A DNA stretch of 64,000 nucleotides from Thermaerobacter sp. PB12/4term. GTDB taxonomy: Bacteria > Bacillota > Sulfobacillia > Thermaerobacterales > Thermaerobacteraceae. A model generated the notes under the pieces. That model did not search any database and was not told the origin of the DNA. It saw nothing but the letters and a program-made list of their open reading frames with translations. Numbering within the stretch: position 1 is the stretch's first letter; the number at the start of each line of letters is the position of its first letter. Positions 11,419 through 21,939 of this stretch are shown piece by piece. The stretch spans positions 186,001-250,000 of the forward strand of contig NZ_CP048407.1 of the NCBI RefSeq assembly GCF_003403315.2, read 5' to 3'. The translations under genes and the position numbers were made by a program.

Positions 11419-14385
11419 ATGGCACAGGACCGGATCGTCATCCGCGGGGCGCGGCAGCACAACCTGAAGAACATCGACCTGGAGCTGCCCCGGGACAAGC
11501 TGATCGTCCTCACCGGCCTCAGCGGCAGCGGCAAGAGCTCGCTGGCCTTCGACACCCTCTATGCCGAGGGCCAGCGGCGGTACGTGGAATCGCTGTCCGC
11601 CTACGCCCGCCAGTTTCTGGGCCAGATGGACAAGCCGGACGTGGACATGATCGAGGGGCTGTCGCCGGCCATCTCCATCGACCAGAAGACCACGACCCGC
11701 AACCCCCGCTCCACCGTGGGCACGGTGACGGAGATCTACGACTACCTGCGGCTGCTCTTCGCCCGGGTGGGGCATCCCCATTGCCCCAACTGCGGCCGGC
11801 CCATCAGCCAGCAGACGGTGGAGCAGATGGTGGACCGGGTGCTGGAGCTGCCCGAAGGCACCCGGGTGCAGGTCCTGGCGCCCCTGGTCCGGGGGCGGAA
11901 GGGCGAGCACGAGAAGGTCTTCGACGAGGCCCGGCGGGCCGGGTTCGTCCGGGTGCGGGTGGACGGCCAGGTGCGGGAGCTGGCCGAGCTGCCGCCGGGT
12001 TTCAAGCTGGAGAAGAACAAGAAACACACCATTGAAGTGGTGGTCGACCGCATCGTGGTGCGGCCGGGGGCCCGGTCCCGCCTAGCCGACTCCATCGAGA
12101 CGGCCCTGGGGCTGGCCGACGGGCTGGTGCTGATCGATGTGCTGGACGGGGAGGCCATGCTCTTCAGCCAGCGCTTTGCCTGCCCCGAGTGCGGCACCAG
12201 CCTGGAAGAGCTCAGCCCCCGCATGTTCTCCTTCAACAGCCCGTACGGGGCTTGCCCGGAGTGCTCCGGGCTGGGCAGCCGGCTGGAGATCGACCCCGAG
12301 CTGGTGATCCCCGACCGGCGCAAGTCCCTGGCAGCCGGCGCGGTGGTGCCCTGGAGCCGGGGAACCTCCAACTACTACCCGCAGCTGCTGATGGCGGTGG
12401 CGCGCCACTTCGGGGTCGACTGGGAGGCGCCACTGGAGGAGGCGGGGGAGGAGTTCATCCGGGTGCTGCTCTACGGCACCCCGGAACCCATCCGCTTCCG
12501 CTACGAGAACCGGTACGGGCGGGTGCGGGACCGGTACGTCCAGTTCGACGGCGTGGTGGCCAACCTGGAGCGGCGCTACCGGGAAGCCACCACGGACTTC
12601 CAGCGGGAAGAGATCGAGCAGTACATGAGCGCCCACCCCTGCCCGGCCTGCCGCGGGGCCCGCCTGCGGCCCGAATCCCTGGCGGTCACCGTGGGAGGCA
12701 AGAACATCGCCCAGGTGACGGCCATGTCCGTGCGCCAGCTGCTGGGCTTCCTGGACCAACTCCGGCTGACGGAGCGGGAGGCGGTGATCGCCCGGGAGGT
12801 CATCAAGGAGATCCGGGCGCGGCTCCACTTCCTGGCCGACGTGGGGCTGGATTACCTCACCCTGGACCGCCCGGCCGGCACCCTGTCGGGCGGCGAGGCC
12901 CAGCGCATCCGGCTGGCCACCCAGATCGGGTCGGGCCTGGTGGGCGTGCTCTACATCCTGGACGAACCCAGCATCGGCCTGCACCAGCGGGACAACGCGC
13001 GGTTGATCGCCACGCTGCAGCGCCTCCGGGACCTGGGCAACACCCTGGTGGTGGTGGAGCACGACCAGGACATGATGGAGGCCGCCGACTTCATCGTCGA
13101 CATCGGGCCGGGTGCCGGGGAGCACGGCGGCCGGGTGGTGGTGGCCGGCACGCTTCAGGATGTGATCCGCTGCCCCGAGTCGGTGACGGGCCAGTACCTC
13201 TCGGGCCGCCGGGCCATCCCGGTGCCGGAACGGCGGCGGCAGCCCAATGGCCGGTGGCTGGTGGTGAAGGGAGCGCGGGAGCACAACCTCAAGGGCATCG
13301 ACGTGCGCTTCCCCCTCAACCTGCTGGTGTGTGTAACGGGCGTGTCGGGCAGCGGCAAGTCGACCCTGGTCAACGACATCCTCTACCGGCGCCTGGCCCA
13401 GCACGTCTACGGCACCAGGACGCGGCCCGGCGAGCACGAGGGCATCGAGGGCCTGGAACACGTCCGCAAGGTGGTCAACGTAGACCAGTCGCCCATCGGG
13501 CGGACGCCGCGGTCGAACCCCGCCACCTACACCGGCGTCTTCGACTTCATCCGCGAGCTTTTCGCGGCCACCCCCGAGGCCCGGATGCGGGGTTACACCA
13601 AGGGACGGTTCAGCTTCAACGTGCGGGGCGGCCGCTGCGAGGCCTGCAAGGGCGACGGCATCATCAAGATCGAGATGCACTTCCTGCCCGACGTCTACGT
13701 GCCGTGTGAGGTGTGCAAGGGCAAGCGATACAACCGCGAGACCCTGGAGATCAAGTACAAGGGCAAGTCCATCGCCGACGTGCTGGACATGACGGTGGAA
13801 GAGGCGCTGGAGTTCTTTGCCGCGGTGCCCCGGGTGCAGCGGAAGCTGCAAACCCTGTACGACGTGGGGCTGGGGTACATCCGGCTGGGCCAGCCGGCCA
13901 CGGAGCTCTCCGGCGGGGAAGCCCAGCGGGTCAAGCTGGCCACCGAGCTCTCCCGCCGGTCCGACGGCGGCACGGTCTACATCCTGGACGAGCCGACCAC
14001 GGGGCTGCACTTCGCCGACATTCACCGGCTGGTGGACGTGCTGCAGCGGCTGGTGGACGCCGGGGACACGGTGATCGTCATCGAGCACAACCTGGACGTG
14101 GTCAAGGTGGCCGACTGGGTCATCGACCTGGGGCCCGAGGGGGGCGACGGTGGCGGCCGGGTGGTGGCCGAGGGGCCGCCCGAGGCCATCATGGCCGAAC
14201 CCGCCTCGTACACGGGCCGGTTCCTGCGCCAGCATCTGGAGCGCCAGGCCGGCCGGTCGGGCACGGGCGGGCAGCTGCCCGGGGCGGCGCCGCCGGATGG
14301 GATGGCCGCCGTGGACGGCCTGGCCACCGGGGATCGCCCGGCCTCCCGGGACGGCGGCGCCGTGGCCCGGGCCGCGGGGCGATAA
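11419..14385 (+). CDS. uvrA: Excinuclease ABC subunit A
   Basis: Damage-sensing ABC ATPase of nucleotide excision repair, 988 residues. It has two Walker A motifs (GLSGSGKSS near residue 33 and GVSGSGKST near 643), two ABC signatures (LSGGEAQRI and LSGGEAQRV) and Walker B motifs ending in DEPS and DEPT. Zinc-binding Cys pairs are visible (CPECG...CPECSG; CEACKG...CEVCKG). The order uvrB-uvrA matches Bacillus. The C-terminal 45 residues past the second ATPase domain are low-complexity. It converges with the AI-2E permease gene, whose stop lies 11 nt away. Confidence 0.97.
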   Translation: MAQDRIVIRGARQHNLKNIDLELPRDKLIVLTGLSGSGKSSLAFDTLYAEGQRRYVESLSAYARQFLGQMDKPDVDMIEGLSPAISIDQKTTTRNPRSTVGTVTEIYDYLRLLFARVGHPHCPNCGRPISQQTVEQMVDRVLELPEGTRVQVLAPLVRGRKGEHEKVFDEARRAGFVRVRVDGQVRELAELPPGFKLEKNKKHTIEVVVDRIVVRPGARSRLADSIETALGLADGLVLIDVLDGEAMLFSQRFACPECGTSLEELSPRMFSFNSPYGACPECSGLGSRLEIDPELVIPDRRKSLAAGAVVPWSRGTSNYYPQLLMAVARHFGVDWEAPLEEAGEEFIRVLLYGTPEPIRFRYENRYGRVRDRYVQFDGVVANLERRYREATTDFQREEIEQYMSAHPCPACRGARLRPESLAVTVGGKNIAQVTAMSVRQLLGFLDQLRLTEREAVIAREVIKEIRARLHFLADVGLDYLTLDRPAGTLSGGEAQRIRLATQIGSGLVGVLYILDEPSIGLHQRDNARLIATLQRLRDLGNTLVVVEHDQDMMEAADFIVDIGPGAGEHGGRVVVAGTLQDVIRCPESVTGQYLSGRRAIPVPERRRQPNGRWLVVKGAREHNLKGIDVRFPLNLLVCVTGVSGSGKSTLVNDILYRRLAQHVYGTRTRPGEHEGIEGLEHVRKVVNVDQSPIGRTPRSNPATYTGVFDFIRELFAATPEARMRGYTKGRFSFNVRGGRCEACKGDGIIKIEMHFLPDVYVPCEVCKGKRYNRETLEIKYKGKSIADVLDMTVEEALEFFAAVPRVQRKLQTLYDVGLGYIRLGQPATELSGGEAQRVKLATELSRRSDGGTVYILDEPTTGLHFADIHRLVDVLQRLVDAGDTVIVIEHNLDVVKVADWVIDLGPEGGDGGGRVVAEGPPEAIMAEPASYTGRFLRQHLERQAGRSGTGGQLPGAAPPDGMAAVDGLATGDRPASRDGGAVARAAGR

Positions 14386-14396
14386 ACCGGCCGCTC

Positions 14397-15917
14397 TCAG
14401 GCGGGCCGGCGGGTGATGACGACCCGCGGGCCGCGGGCGGGGGGCGGCGGGTCTTGCCCCTCGCGGGCCGGTTCCTGCTCGCGGCGTTCCGGGGGCAGGG
14501 GCCCGGGCGATCCGGCACCGGCCGGTTCGTTCGCCTCGCGGCCCGGGTCTTCAGCGTCCCCGGGCGGGGCTGGAGCTTGAGCCCCCACGGGGCGGGGCGC
14601 ACGACTGGGGCGGCGGGGTTTCCCCCGGTTGCCCCCACCGCCGGGTTCGCCGGGGTCCGGGTCGGGCGGGTTGAACTCCCGCAGCAGTGCCTGGGCGACG
14701 GCGGCCACCGGCACCGCCAGGATCGCCCCCAGGACACCGGCCACTTCGTAGCCGGCCAGCAGGGCCAGCAGGGTGGCCAGGGGGTGGAGCCCGACGGCCT
14801 GGCCCGTGATGCGGGGCACCAGCAGGTTGCCCTCCACTTGCTGGACCACGATGAAGAACAGGGTCACGTAGAGGACGGCAGGCCACGGCTGGAACAGGGC
14901 CACCAGGATGGCCGGGATGGCACCCAGGACGGCGCCCACGATGGGCAGCAGCTCCATAACCCCCGCGATGACGCCCAGCAGGGCCGGGTAAGGAATGCCC
15001 AGAAGGCTCATGCCGATTCCGACCACCAGGCCGATGATCAGGCCCAGCAGCAGCTGGCCCCGCAGGTAGCCGCCGAAGACCCGCAAGGCCACCGACTGGG
15101 CGCGGCGGACGGGCCGGCGGTACCGGGCGGGCAGGTAACCCAGCATCTGCCTGTTGAGCCCGGAACCGTCGACCACCAGGTAGATGGAGATCACCAGCAC
15201 CAGCACGGCGTTGGCCAGGGTGGTGCCGATGCCGGTGACCAGCGCGGTCACGCCGGCCAGGATGCGGTTGGTGCTGCCGGCCACCCGCTGCAGGAACTGG
15301 CCGGCGAGATCCTGGGGCTCCACGCTGACCCCGTAGCGCGCCAGGAATTCCCGCAGGAGCTCCATGTAGTTTTGCAGGATGGGCACCGCTTCCGCCACCT
15401 GCTGCCGGTAGCGCGGCACGGACCAGAACAGCTCCTGGGCCTGCTCCTTGATGGGGCCGGCCAGGTAGACCACGCCCAGGGCCAGCAGCGCAACAAAAGC
15501 CAGGTAGAGCAACAGGGCGGCCAGGGCCCGGCTGCGCATGCCCCGCTCCAGGAAGCTGACGGCCGGTTCCAGCAGAAACGCCAGCACCCCCGCCAGTCCG
15601 AGCAGGGCCAGGGTGCGGCCAAAGTGGGAGAGCACCCACCAGACGAGCCAGAGCACACCCGCGCCGGCCAGGATGTTGAGGAGCCCCACCAGGGTGGACC
15701 AGGCCGGCCCGGCCGGCCCCGGCGCTCCCGCCGGGGGTAAGGCCGGCTGCTTGGGCGGTTCCGTCGCCAACGACCATCCCTCCGCCGCCCGAAATGACCT
15801 GCATCCGTGCACCCAGCGCCGCGCCCGGATGCATGCACAAACCGGATCCTTAAGAGCTACCGGCCCATCTTCGACGGTAGCGCCGCCGGTTTCCTTCTCC
15901 ATAGACGGTATGGTCAC
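14397..15917 (-). CDS. AI-2E family transporter (PerM-like membrane protein)
   Basis: Polytopic membrane protein of the AI-2E transporter family (PerM/YdiK/TqsA). About eight hydrophobic segments are visible, with the family's C-terminal block (LLPIVGAVLGAIPAILVAL, VEGNLLVPRITGQAVGLHPL). Members are variously proposed as autoinducer-2 exporters or Na+/H+ antiporters, so the substrate is unknown. The open frame begins at GTG 15917 (506 residues). ATG 15902 is also possible, and the conserved region starts only about 65 residues in, so the true start may be further in. The last 100 residues are Pro/Arg/Gly-rich and probably disordered. Confidence 0.85.
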   Translation of the reverse strand: MTIPSMEKETGGATVEDGPVALKDPVCACIRARRWVHGCRSFRAAEGWSLATEPPKQPALPPAGAPGPAGPAWSTLVGLLNILAGAGVLWLVWWVLSHFGRTLALLGLAGVLAFLLEPAVSFLERGMRSRALAALLLYLAFVALLALGVVYLAGPIKEQAQELFWSVPRYRQQVAEAVPILQNYMELLREFLARYGVSVEPQDLAGQFLQRVAGSTNRILAGVTALVTGIGTTLANAVLVLVISIYLVVDGSGLNRQMLGYLPARYRRPVRRAQSVALRVFGGYLRGQLLLGLIIGLVVGIGMSLLGIPYPALLGVIAGVMELLPIVGAVLGAIPAILVALFQPWPAVLYVTLFFIVVQQVEGNLLVPRITGQAVGLHPLATLLALLAGYEVAGVLGAILAVPVAAVAQALLREFNPPDPDPGEPGGGGNRGKPRRPSRAPRPVGAQAPAPPGDAEDPGREANEPAGAGSPGPLPPERREQEPAREGQDPPPPARGPRVVITRRPA

Positions 15918-15974
15918 CAGGCCGGCAGATTATTTTGACTTCATCCTTCGCGGGGCCGGCGATGCAGGCCGGCT

Positions 15975-17264
15975 TCAAACGCCGGGCAACGGCAGGGCGA
16001 TCTGGCCGGGAACACCGCGGGATCGCCGGTCCCGGTGCCCGGGGCGGACCGGGCGACCGGGCGCAGGGGTGCGGCCCGAGGCGCCGGCCGGCTTCCTGTC
16101 CCGGGTGGCGGCGCGGGCAGGCTGTTCCAACCCGCCGGCGGTGGCGGAGCGCTGGGCGGTGCCGGGCTGGCGGGTGGCAGGCCCGGGGCCTGCCGGCCGG
16201 TTCGCCCGCGGGAGCATCGGGAGGAGGGCCGTCACGCCCGCCATGGCGGCGACGGGCACCGTGGTAACCGGGGCAGGGGGCCGGGTGGGGGCGGCCGCCC
16301 GGCCGGCGTCACCGCTGGCGGAAGGGGCGGTCCCGGCCGGCGGGGTGACCCGGTGTACACCGTCCGGCCGCGGTCCGGCCAGACCCCACCGGGTTTTCAA
16401 CTCTTCGACCCGCCGGAGCACGCTTTCCCGGTAGAAGGGTGCCGCCTCCCTCCCCCGATAGAGGGCCCGGTACATGGGCATCAAATCGGGCCGCAACCGA
16501 GCCAGGGCCGGGAAGACCCACTCCCGCACGCCGGGCGCCAGGTGCATGACCCCCGGCCACAGGAAGGCCGCCCCGTGCTGCGCGGCCGCTTTCACCACGG
16601 CTTCCAGGTGGAGCCGGTCGTCGGTGATGCCGGGCAGGATGGGGGCCAGGAAGACGCCAGCCCGGATTCCAGCGGCCCGCAGGCGCTCCAGGACCCGCAG
16701 CCGCTGAGCCGGGTGGGGGGTGCCGGGCTCCAGCTGGCGCCACAGGCCGGGATCGACCGTCGGGATGGAGATGTTCACCGTGCAGCCCGCCCGGCGGCTG
16801 GCCTCGGCCAGCAGGTCCAGGTCGCGCAGGACCAGGGTGTTTTTCGTGGTGATGGAGAAGGGGGTTTCGGCGTCGATCAGTGCCCGCAGGATGCCGCGCA
16901 TCAAACGGTATTTCCCCTCGATGGGCTGGTAAGGGTCGGTGGCGGTGCCGATGGCCACCATCTCCCGGTTCCAGCCCGGCCGGGCCAGGTCCCGGCGCAG
17001 GGCTTCCACCGCACCCTGCTTCACGAAGATCACCGATTCGAAGTCCAGGCCGCCGTCGAGCCCCAGATAGGGATGGGTTGCGCGGGCATAGCAGTACACG
17101 CAGCCGTGGGTGCACCCGCGGTAGGGGTTGATGCTCCACTGAAAGGGCATTCCGGAGACGCGGTTGACCAGGCTCTTACAGGGCAGCCAGCGGTACTGGA
17201 TGCGGCGAGTGCGGGGACGCACGGGACCACCACCTCCCTGCCGACCTGGACCGGGTGCGAACAT
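15975..17264 (-). CDS. Radical SAM protein, Rv2578c-like
   Basis: Radical S-adenosylmethionine enzyme of unknown reaction. The [4Fe-4S] motif is GCTHGCVYCYAR (Cys-X3-Cys-X2-Cys), preceded by NPYRG as in the Rv2578c/spore-lyase-like group. The core barrel runs to about residue 310, followed by about 120 residues rich in Ala/Pro/Arg that look disordered. I chose ATG 17264, which follows a CAGGGA site, giving 429 residues; ATG 17282 and TTG 17309 are in frame upstream but lack one. It is divergent from uvrC. A DNA-repair link by position is possible but unproven. Confidence 0.83.
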   Translation of the reverse strand: MFAPGPGRQGGGGPVRPRTRRIQYRWLPCKSLVNRVSGMPFQWSINPYRGCTHGCVYCYARATHPYLGLDGGLDFESVIFVKQGAVEALRRDLARPGWNREMVAIGTATDPYQPIEGKYRLMRGILRALIDAETPFSITTKNTLVLRDLDLLAEASRRAGCTVNISIPTVDPGLWRQLEPGTPHPAQRLRVLERLRAAGIRAGVFLAPILPGITDDRLHLEAVVKAAAQHGAAFLWPGVMHLAPGVREWVFPALARLRPDLMPMYRALYRGREAAPFYRESVLRRVEELKTRWGLAGPRPDGVHRVTPPAGTAPSASGDAGRAAAPTRPPAPVTTVPVAAMAGVTALLPMLPRANRPAGPGPATRQPGTAQRSATAGGLEQPARAATRDRKPAGASGRTPAPGRPVRPGHRDRRSRGVPGQIALPLPGV

Positions 17265-17322
17265 GCGTTCCCTGCCAGGCATTGTAGGAGGGAATGGGTG
17301 TTCGGTCAAGGGCTGCGGATCG

Positions 17323-17331
17323 TGCTATCAT
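17323..17331 (+). promoter_or_regulatory. Extended -10 promoter element upstream of uvrC
   Basis: TGCTATCAT lies 61 nt before the uvrC start, in the short divergent gap. The -35 region (TTCGGT at 17301, 19 nt away) is poor, as expected for an extended -10 promoter. Confidence 0.5.
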
Positions 17332-17391
17332 CAAATCTGCGGCGAGAGAAGCCCGCCGGGAGACGGGCCAAACCGGGCGAAAGGAGGCGGG

Positions 17392-19758
17392 ATGGTGCCG
17401 GACAGGCGACAGCGCGGCGAACCCCAGCCCCCGTCGGGGGGTGGGGCGGTGGCCACCGGCGAGCTCGGGCCCGCGGGCGAGCGCGGGCCAGCGGGCGGGT
17501 TGGGGCCCGCCGGCCAGCGGGGTCCCGCGGCCGAACCGGTGCCCTCCGGCCGGCCCGTTCTCCCCGGGGACCCGGTGCCCGCCCGCCATCCGGAGCCGCC
17601 CGGCGGGACGGGGGGGACAGGAGCGTCCCTCCGCCAGCGGGCTGCGGACCTGCCCGAGCAGCCCGGCGTGTACCTGTTCAAGGACGCCCAGGGCCAGGTG
17701 CTCTACGTGGGCAAGGCGCGCTCCCTGCGCCAGCGGGTCCGGTCGTATTTCCAGTCCTCCCGCCACCTGCCGGCCCGCATCCAGCGCATGGTGGAGCGGG
17801 CGGCCGGCCTGGAGTTCATCGTGACCCGCAACGAGGTCGAGGCGCTGGTTCTGGAAAACACCCTGATCAAGCGGTACCGGCCGCGCTACAACGTCCGGCT
17901 GCGGGACGACAAGACCTATCCCTACCTGAAGGTCCACGTCCATGAGGACTGGCCCCGGGTCAGCATCGCACGGCAGGTGCAGGACGATGGCGCCCGCTAC
18001 TTCGGGCCCTACACCTACTCCGCGTCGCTGCAGGAAGCCCTGCGGCTGATCCGCCGGGTCTTCCCCTACCGCAGCTGCTCCGATCACCGGCTGCGGCGGG
18101 GCGGCCGGCCGTGCCTGCACTACTACATCGGCCGCTGCCTGGCTCCGTGTGCCGCCCTGTGCGACCGGGACCGGTACGACGCCATGATCCGCGACCTCAT
18201 CGCCTTCCTGGAGGGCCGGTCGCGGGAGGTCCTGGAACGGGTGGAGGCGGAGATGCAGGCCGCCGCCGCCCGCTGGGAGTTCGAGCGGGCCGCCGAGCTG
18301 CGCGACCAGCTGCGGGCGCTGCACCAGGTCCTGGAGCGGCAGCAGGTGGCCAGCCCCCGCCGGGCGGAGGAAGATGCCATCGGCATCGCCCGCCAGGGCG
18401 ACCGGGCCCACGCCCAGGTCTTCTTCGTGCGGGAAGGACGGATCATCGGTCGCGAGCAGCTGTCCATGACGGGCGTCGACGGCCTAGACGACGGGGAGCT
18501 GCTGGCGGCGTTCCTGACCCAGTACTACGGGCGGGCGACCTTCGTTCCGCGGGAGATCCTGCTGCCCGCCGAGCTGCCCCCGGGCGAGGCGGAGGTCATC
18601 GGCCGGTGGCTCAGCCAGCGCCGGGGTGTTCAGGTGCGCCTGCACCGGCCCCAGCGGGGCACCAGGCGCCGGTGGGTCGAACTGGCCGAGCACAACGCCC
18701 GCCTGCTGCTGGCCCAGGCGGAGACGGACGACCAGGTGCGCCAGGACCGGGCCCGGCGGGCCCTGGAGGAGCTGGCCCGATACCTGGACCTGGACGAGCC
18801 GCCGCGGCGCATCGAGTGCTACGACATCTCCAACTTCCAGGGTGCCCAGCCGGTCGGCTCCATGGTGGTGATGATCCGCGGCGAGCCGGCCAAGGCCGAA
18901 TACCGCCGCTTCCGCATCCGCACGGTGGAAGCACCCAACGACTTCGCCAGCATGCAGGAGGTGCTCTACCGCCGCCTGCGGCGCGGCCTGGAGGCCCAGG
19001 GGGTGCCCGTGGAAGGCGACGTGCCCTCCACGGCCGGCGCCGGGGAAGGCGACCTGCCGGCCTCCGGGGCCCCGGCCGGGGAGACCCCCGCGGCACCGCC
19101 GCTTGCGCCCGGCCAGGCCGGCGCGGGTGAGGCAGGGGCGGGACAGGCCGGGGCCGACCGGGCCGGGGCGGGTCTCTCCGGGACCGCCGTCGGCGGAGCC
19201 GGCCGGACTCCCGCCGGCGATCCCGGCGCCGCGGAGCTGCGGGGCTTTGCCGACCTGCCGGACCTGATCCTGATCGACGGGGGCAAGGGGCAGCTGTCGG
19301 CCGCCCAGGAGGTCCTGGACCGCCTGGGGCTGGTGGACATTCCCGTCTTCGCCCTGGCCAAGCGGTTCGAGCTGGTTTACGCTCCGGACCGGCCGGATCC
19401 CATCGTGATCCCGCGGGACTCCCCCGCGCTGCACCTGCTGCAGCGGATCCGGGACGAGGCCCACCGCTTCGCCTTGAGCTACCACCGGCAGCTGCGCCAG
19501 CGGGCCGGGTTGCACTCGGTGCTGGAGGAACTGCCGGGCATCGGGTCCCGGCGGAGGAAGGCGCTGCTGGAGGCCTTCGGCTCCCTGGAGGCCATCGCCC
19601 GGGCAAGCGAGGACGAGCTGGCGGCCGTACCGGGGATGAACCGGGCGGCGGCCCGCACCGTTTACCGGGCCTTCCACCGCCTTCCCACACCGGACACCGG
19701 CCCGCCCGGCGGCGATGCCGGGGAAACAGCCACCGGCGGTGGTGGCGATCCCGCCTGA
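17392..19758 (+). CDS. uvrC: Excinuclease ABC subunit C, with collagen-like N-terminal extension and internal insertion
   Basis: Dual-incision nuclease of nucleotide excision repair. At 788 residues it is about 180 longer than usual. From ATG 17392 (AAAGGAGG 4 nt upstream) there is an extension of about 85 residues containing eight consecutive Gly-X-Y triplets. Then come the GIY-YIG domain (GVYLFKDAQGQVLYVGKA), a Cys cluster, the UVR domain (FERAAELRDQLRALHQVL) and the RNase H-like domain (ECYDISNFQG, DLILIDGGKGQLSAA). The tandem HhH domain (LPGIGSRRRKALLEAFGS) closes the protein. An insertion of about 75 Gly/Ala/Pro-rich residues (near 540-618) splits the RNase H-like domain between its conserved blocks. 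Identity is certain. Confidence 0.96.
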   Translation: MVPDRRQRGEPQPPSGGGAVATGELGPAGERGPAGGLGPAGQRGPAAEPVPSGRPVLPGDPVPARHPEPPGGTGGTGASLRQRAADLPEQPGVYLFKDAQGQVLYVGKARSLRQRVRSYFQSSRHLPARIQRMVERAAGLEFIVTRNEVEALVLENTLIKRYRPRYNVRLRDDKTYPYLKVHVHEDWPRVSIARQVQDDGARYFGPYTYSASLQEALRLIRRVFPYRSCSDHRLRRGGRPCLHYYIGRCLAPCAALCDRDRYDAMIRDLIAFLEGRSREVLERVEAEMQAAAARWEFERAAELRDQLRALHQVLERQQVASPRRAEEDAIGIARQGDRAHAQVFFVREGRIIGREQLSMTGVDGLDDGELLAAFLTQYYGRATFVPREILLPAELPPGEAEVIGRWLSQRRGVQVRLHRPQRGTRRRWVELAEHNARLLLAQAETDDQVRQDRARRALEELARYLDLDEPPRRIECYDISNFQGAQPVGSMVVMIRGEPAKAEYRRFRIRTVEAPNDFASMQEVLYRRLRRGLEAQGVPVEGDVPSTAGAGEGDLPASGAPAGETPAAPPLAPGQAGAGEAGAGQAGADRAGAGLSGTAVGGAGRTPAGDPGAAELRGFADLPDLILIDGGKGQLSAAQEVLDRLGLVDIPVFALAKRFELVYAPDRPDPIVIPRDSPALHLLQRIRDEAHRFALSYHRQLRQRAGLHSVLEELPGIGSRRRKALLEAFGSLEAIARASEDELAAVPGMNRAAARTVYRAFHRLPTPDTGPPGGDAGETATGGGGDPA

Positions 19759-19900
19759 GGGACGGGCTCCCTGCACGCCCGGCGGGATGCCGGGCCAGGG
19801 GTGAGCCGGGACCCGCAGGGTGCCGCCGGGGCCGGTTCCGCCAACCGTGGGCCCCGAGCGCCCCCGCTCGCCAATTCGGAAACGTGAGGAAGTGAGGACC

Positions 19901-21691
19901 ATGGACCGCTTCTGGGAACAAGGGCTCATCAGCCGCCTGCGCCCCTATGAGCCGGCTCTGGTGGTGACGGCCGGGGAGCCCCTGCCCGCCCCCCTGGCGG
20001 CCGCCGCCGCCGACGGTGCCGCCCGAGCCACGGGGCGGCCGGCGGTGCTGGTGGCCGGGTCGGGCGCGGAACTGAACGGGATGCTCCCGGCCCTGGCCGT
20101 AGCCGACGCCGATTCCGTCCCCCTGGTGGTGCTGGTCCGGGGCGGCACCGCCGCTGACCTGGAGGCCGGCCGGGAGCGGGCGGGTGCCCTGCCTGACACC
20201 CTGCGCCTCACCGAGCCGGTCACCGGCTGGAACACCCGGGTGGACCGGCCGGAGGACCTGGACCTGGTGCTGGAGGCCGCCTTCACCGACCTCGCCCGGC
20301 GCCGCCCCCGCCCGCTGCTCATCGAGCTGGCCGTCGAGGCCTTGCCGCGCCTGACCGCCGTCCCCCCGTCGGGGACCGCTTCAGGACCGGCTGCCGCCCG
20401 GCGGTGGGCCGGCGCCCCGGGCCCCGCCGTTGGGGAGGAACCGACCGGAGACCCGGCCGCGGGTCTGGCCGGGGGCCTTCTTGCCGGCCTGTCCGGCCCG
20501 GGCGACGGTGGGGGCGATCCGGCCGGCGGCCGGGCCGGCCAGACTGGTGCGGACGGCGCGTACGGTGACCCGGCCGGACCCGGAGGGCGGCGGGACGGCA
20601 CGGCCGGGCCCGAGACCTTCGTCGACCGCCGCTGGATCGACCAGGTGGCGGCAGCCCTGGTGCGGGGCCGGCAGCCGGCCATCATCGCCGGGGGCGGCGC
20701 TGCAGGGGCTGCCGAAAGCCTGCGGCGGCTGGCCGAAACCCTGGGTGCGCCCGTCTTCCTGACCCTGGCCGGCCGGGGGCTGCTCCCGGCGGAACACCCC
20801 CTGGCCGTCGAGGGACTGGGTGCCGCCCCCGCCCGGCGCTGGCTGGAGGAGGCCGACGTGCTGCTGGTGGTGGGCACCACCCTGTCCCCGGCCGAGCACG
20901 GCGACCTGCAGCTGAAGGGGCGGGTGGTGCACATCGACCGGGATGCCGAGCGGCTCGGCCGCAACACGCCCGTCTGGCTGGCCCTGCCGGGCGATGCCGC
21001 CCCTGTGCTGGCTGCTCTGGCCCGGCGGGTGGAAGCCGAGCAGGCCCGTCCGGGCGGGCCCGAGGTCTACCTGGGCGCCACCGGGCCCGAGCAGCGCCGC
21101 CGGGAGGTGGCCCGGCTCAAGGATGACCTGGCTGCCGCACCCCAGATGGTGCCGGAGGCTATAGCCGCCTGGTTCGCCGGCCTGGAACCGCGCCTGACGG
21201 CGGCCGAACCCGGGGCCCTTAGCGTGGTCGAAGCCAACCTGCTGCCGGTCCCCGGTCCCCGGTCCCTGCTGGTGCCGGTCCGCCTGGGCCAGCCCGGTTA
21301 CGCCATCCCGGCCGCCTGGGGGGCCGTACGGGCCACCGGGCGCCCGGCCCGCGCCATCACCTCGCCGGCCGGCCTGCTGGCGGCGGCCGCGGTGCTGCCC
21401 TGGATCGCCTCCCTGGGCGCCGGCCTGGAGATCCTGGTCCGGCTGGACGCGGGGGATGAGGGCGAGGAACCGGGCGTGCCGCTGGACGGCCGGCCCGGCC
21501 TGCCGGGTGGGGTGACGGGGCTGCCAGGAGCCGGTGGCGGGCAGGGCCTGGGCTCCGCGGTGGCAGCGTTCTTCCGCCGGGCGGCCGGGGCATTCCGGCT
21601 GGAGTGGGACGAACCCGGCCCCCGCGGGGCCGTTCCCTTTGCCCGGCTGCGCCCCGCGGAGCCGGCCGGCCAGGGGGCGGGAGGTTTCTAG
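19901..21691 (+). CDS. Degenerate ThDP-dependent enzyme-like protein (acetolactate-synthase fold)
   Basis: A 596-residue protein with the three-domain plan of acetohydroxyacid synthases. The N-terminal domain matches around ADGAARATGRPAVLVAGSG, but the HE of the catalytic glutamate region is replaced by Ala/Pro residues. The central domain is well preserved (PAIIAGGGA, VLLVVGTTLSPAE, VVHIDRDAERLGRN). The C-terminal domain keeps a trace of the fold (GYAIPAAWGAVRATGRPA) but lacks the GDG...NN cofactor motif. An insertion of about 85 Gly-rich residues lies near 155-245. It probably does not bind thiamine diphosphate and may be regulatory or structural. ATG 19901 follows GTGAGGAAGTGAGGA. Confidence 0.72.
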   Translation: MDRFWEQGLISRLRPYEPALVVTAGEPLPAPLAAAAADGAARATGRPAVLVAGSGAELNGMLPALAVADADSVPLVVLVRGGTAADLEAGRERAGALPDTLRLTEPVTGWNTRVDRPEDLDLVLEAAFTDLARRRPRPLLIELAVEALPRLTAVPPSGTASGPAAARRWAGAPGPAVGEEPTGDPAAGLAGGLLAGLSGPGDGGGDPAGGRAGQTGADGAYGDPAGPGGRRDGTAGPETFVDRRWIDQVAAALVRGRQPAIIAGGGAAGAAESLRRLAETLGAPVFLTLAGRGLLPAEHPLAVEGLGAAPARRWLEEADVLLVVGTTLSPAEHGDLQLKGRVVHIDRDAERLGRNTPVWLALPGDAAPVLAALARRVEAEQARPGGPEVYLGATGPEQRRREVARLKDDLAAAPQMVPEAIAAWFAGLEPRLTAAEPGALSVVEANLLPVPGPRSLLVPVRLGQPGYAIPAAWGAVRATGRPARAITSPAGLLAAAAVLPWIASLGAGLEILVRLDAGDEGEEPGVPLDGRPGLPGGVTGLPGAGGGQGLGSAVAAFFRRAAGAFRLEWDEPGPRGAVPFARLRPAEPAGQGAGGF

Positions 21692-21939
21692 CGGCCCGGT
21701 AGGGGCCGGAAGGGCCCGCGGCGAAGCCTCTTCCCGGTGCACAACCTGCGCCTGCCAAAGCCGGTGCGGCGGGGCACGGGAGCGCCCCGGCGCCCCTGGG
21801 CGTGCCCCCTGGCCCGCCCGGCCGGAGCGGTGCCTGGCTGCCGGTAGGAATAGGGAAGGCTCGGGAGAGGTCGGCGGGGCGGCAGCCCGCGCGCCCGTGC
21901 TTGGGGGCTGCCCGCCGGCCGCCGGGATGGAGGCATGTC

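Noticed and set aside
19901-21691. Annotation as functional acetolactate synthase (ilvB)
   Set aside because: Catalytic Glu region and the ThDP-binding GDG...NN motif are missing, and no other ilv gene is adjacent.
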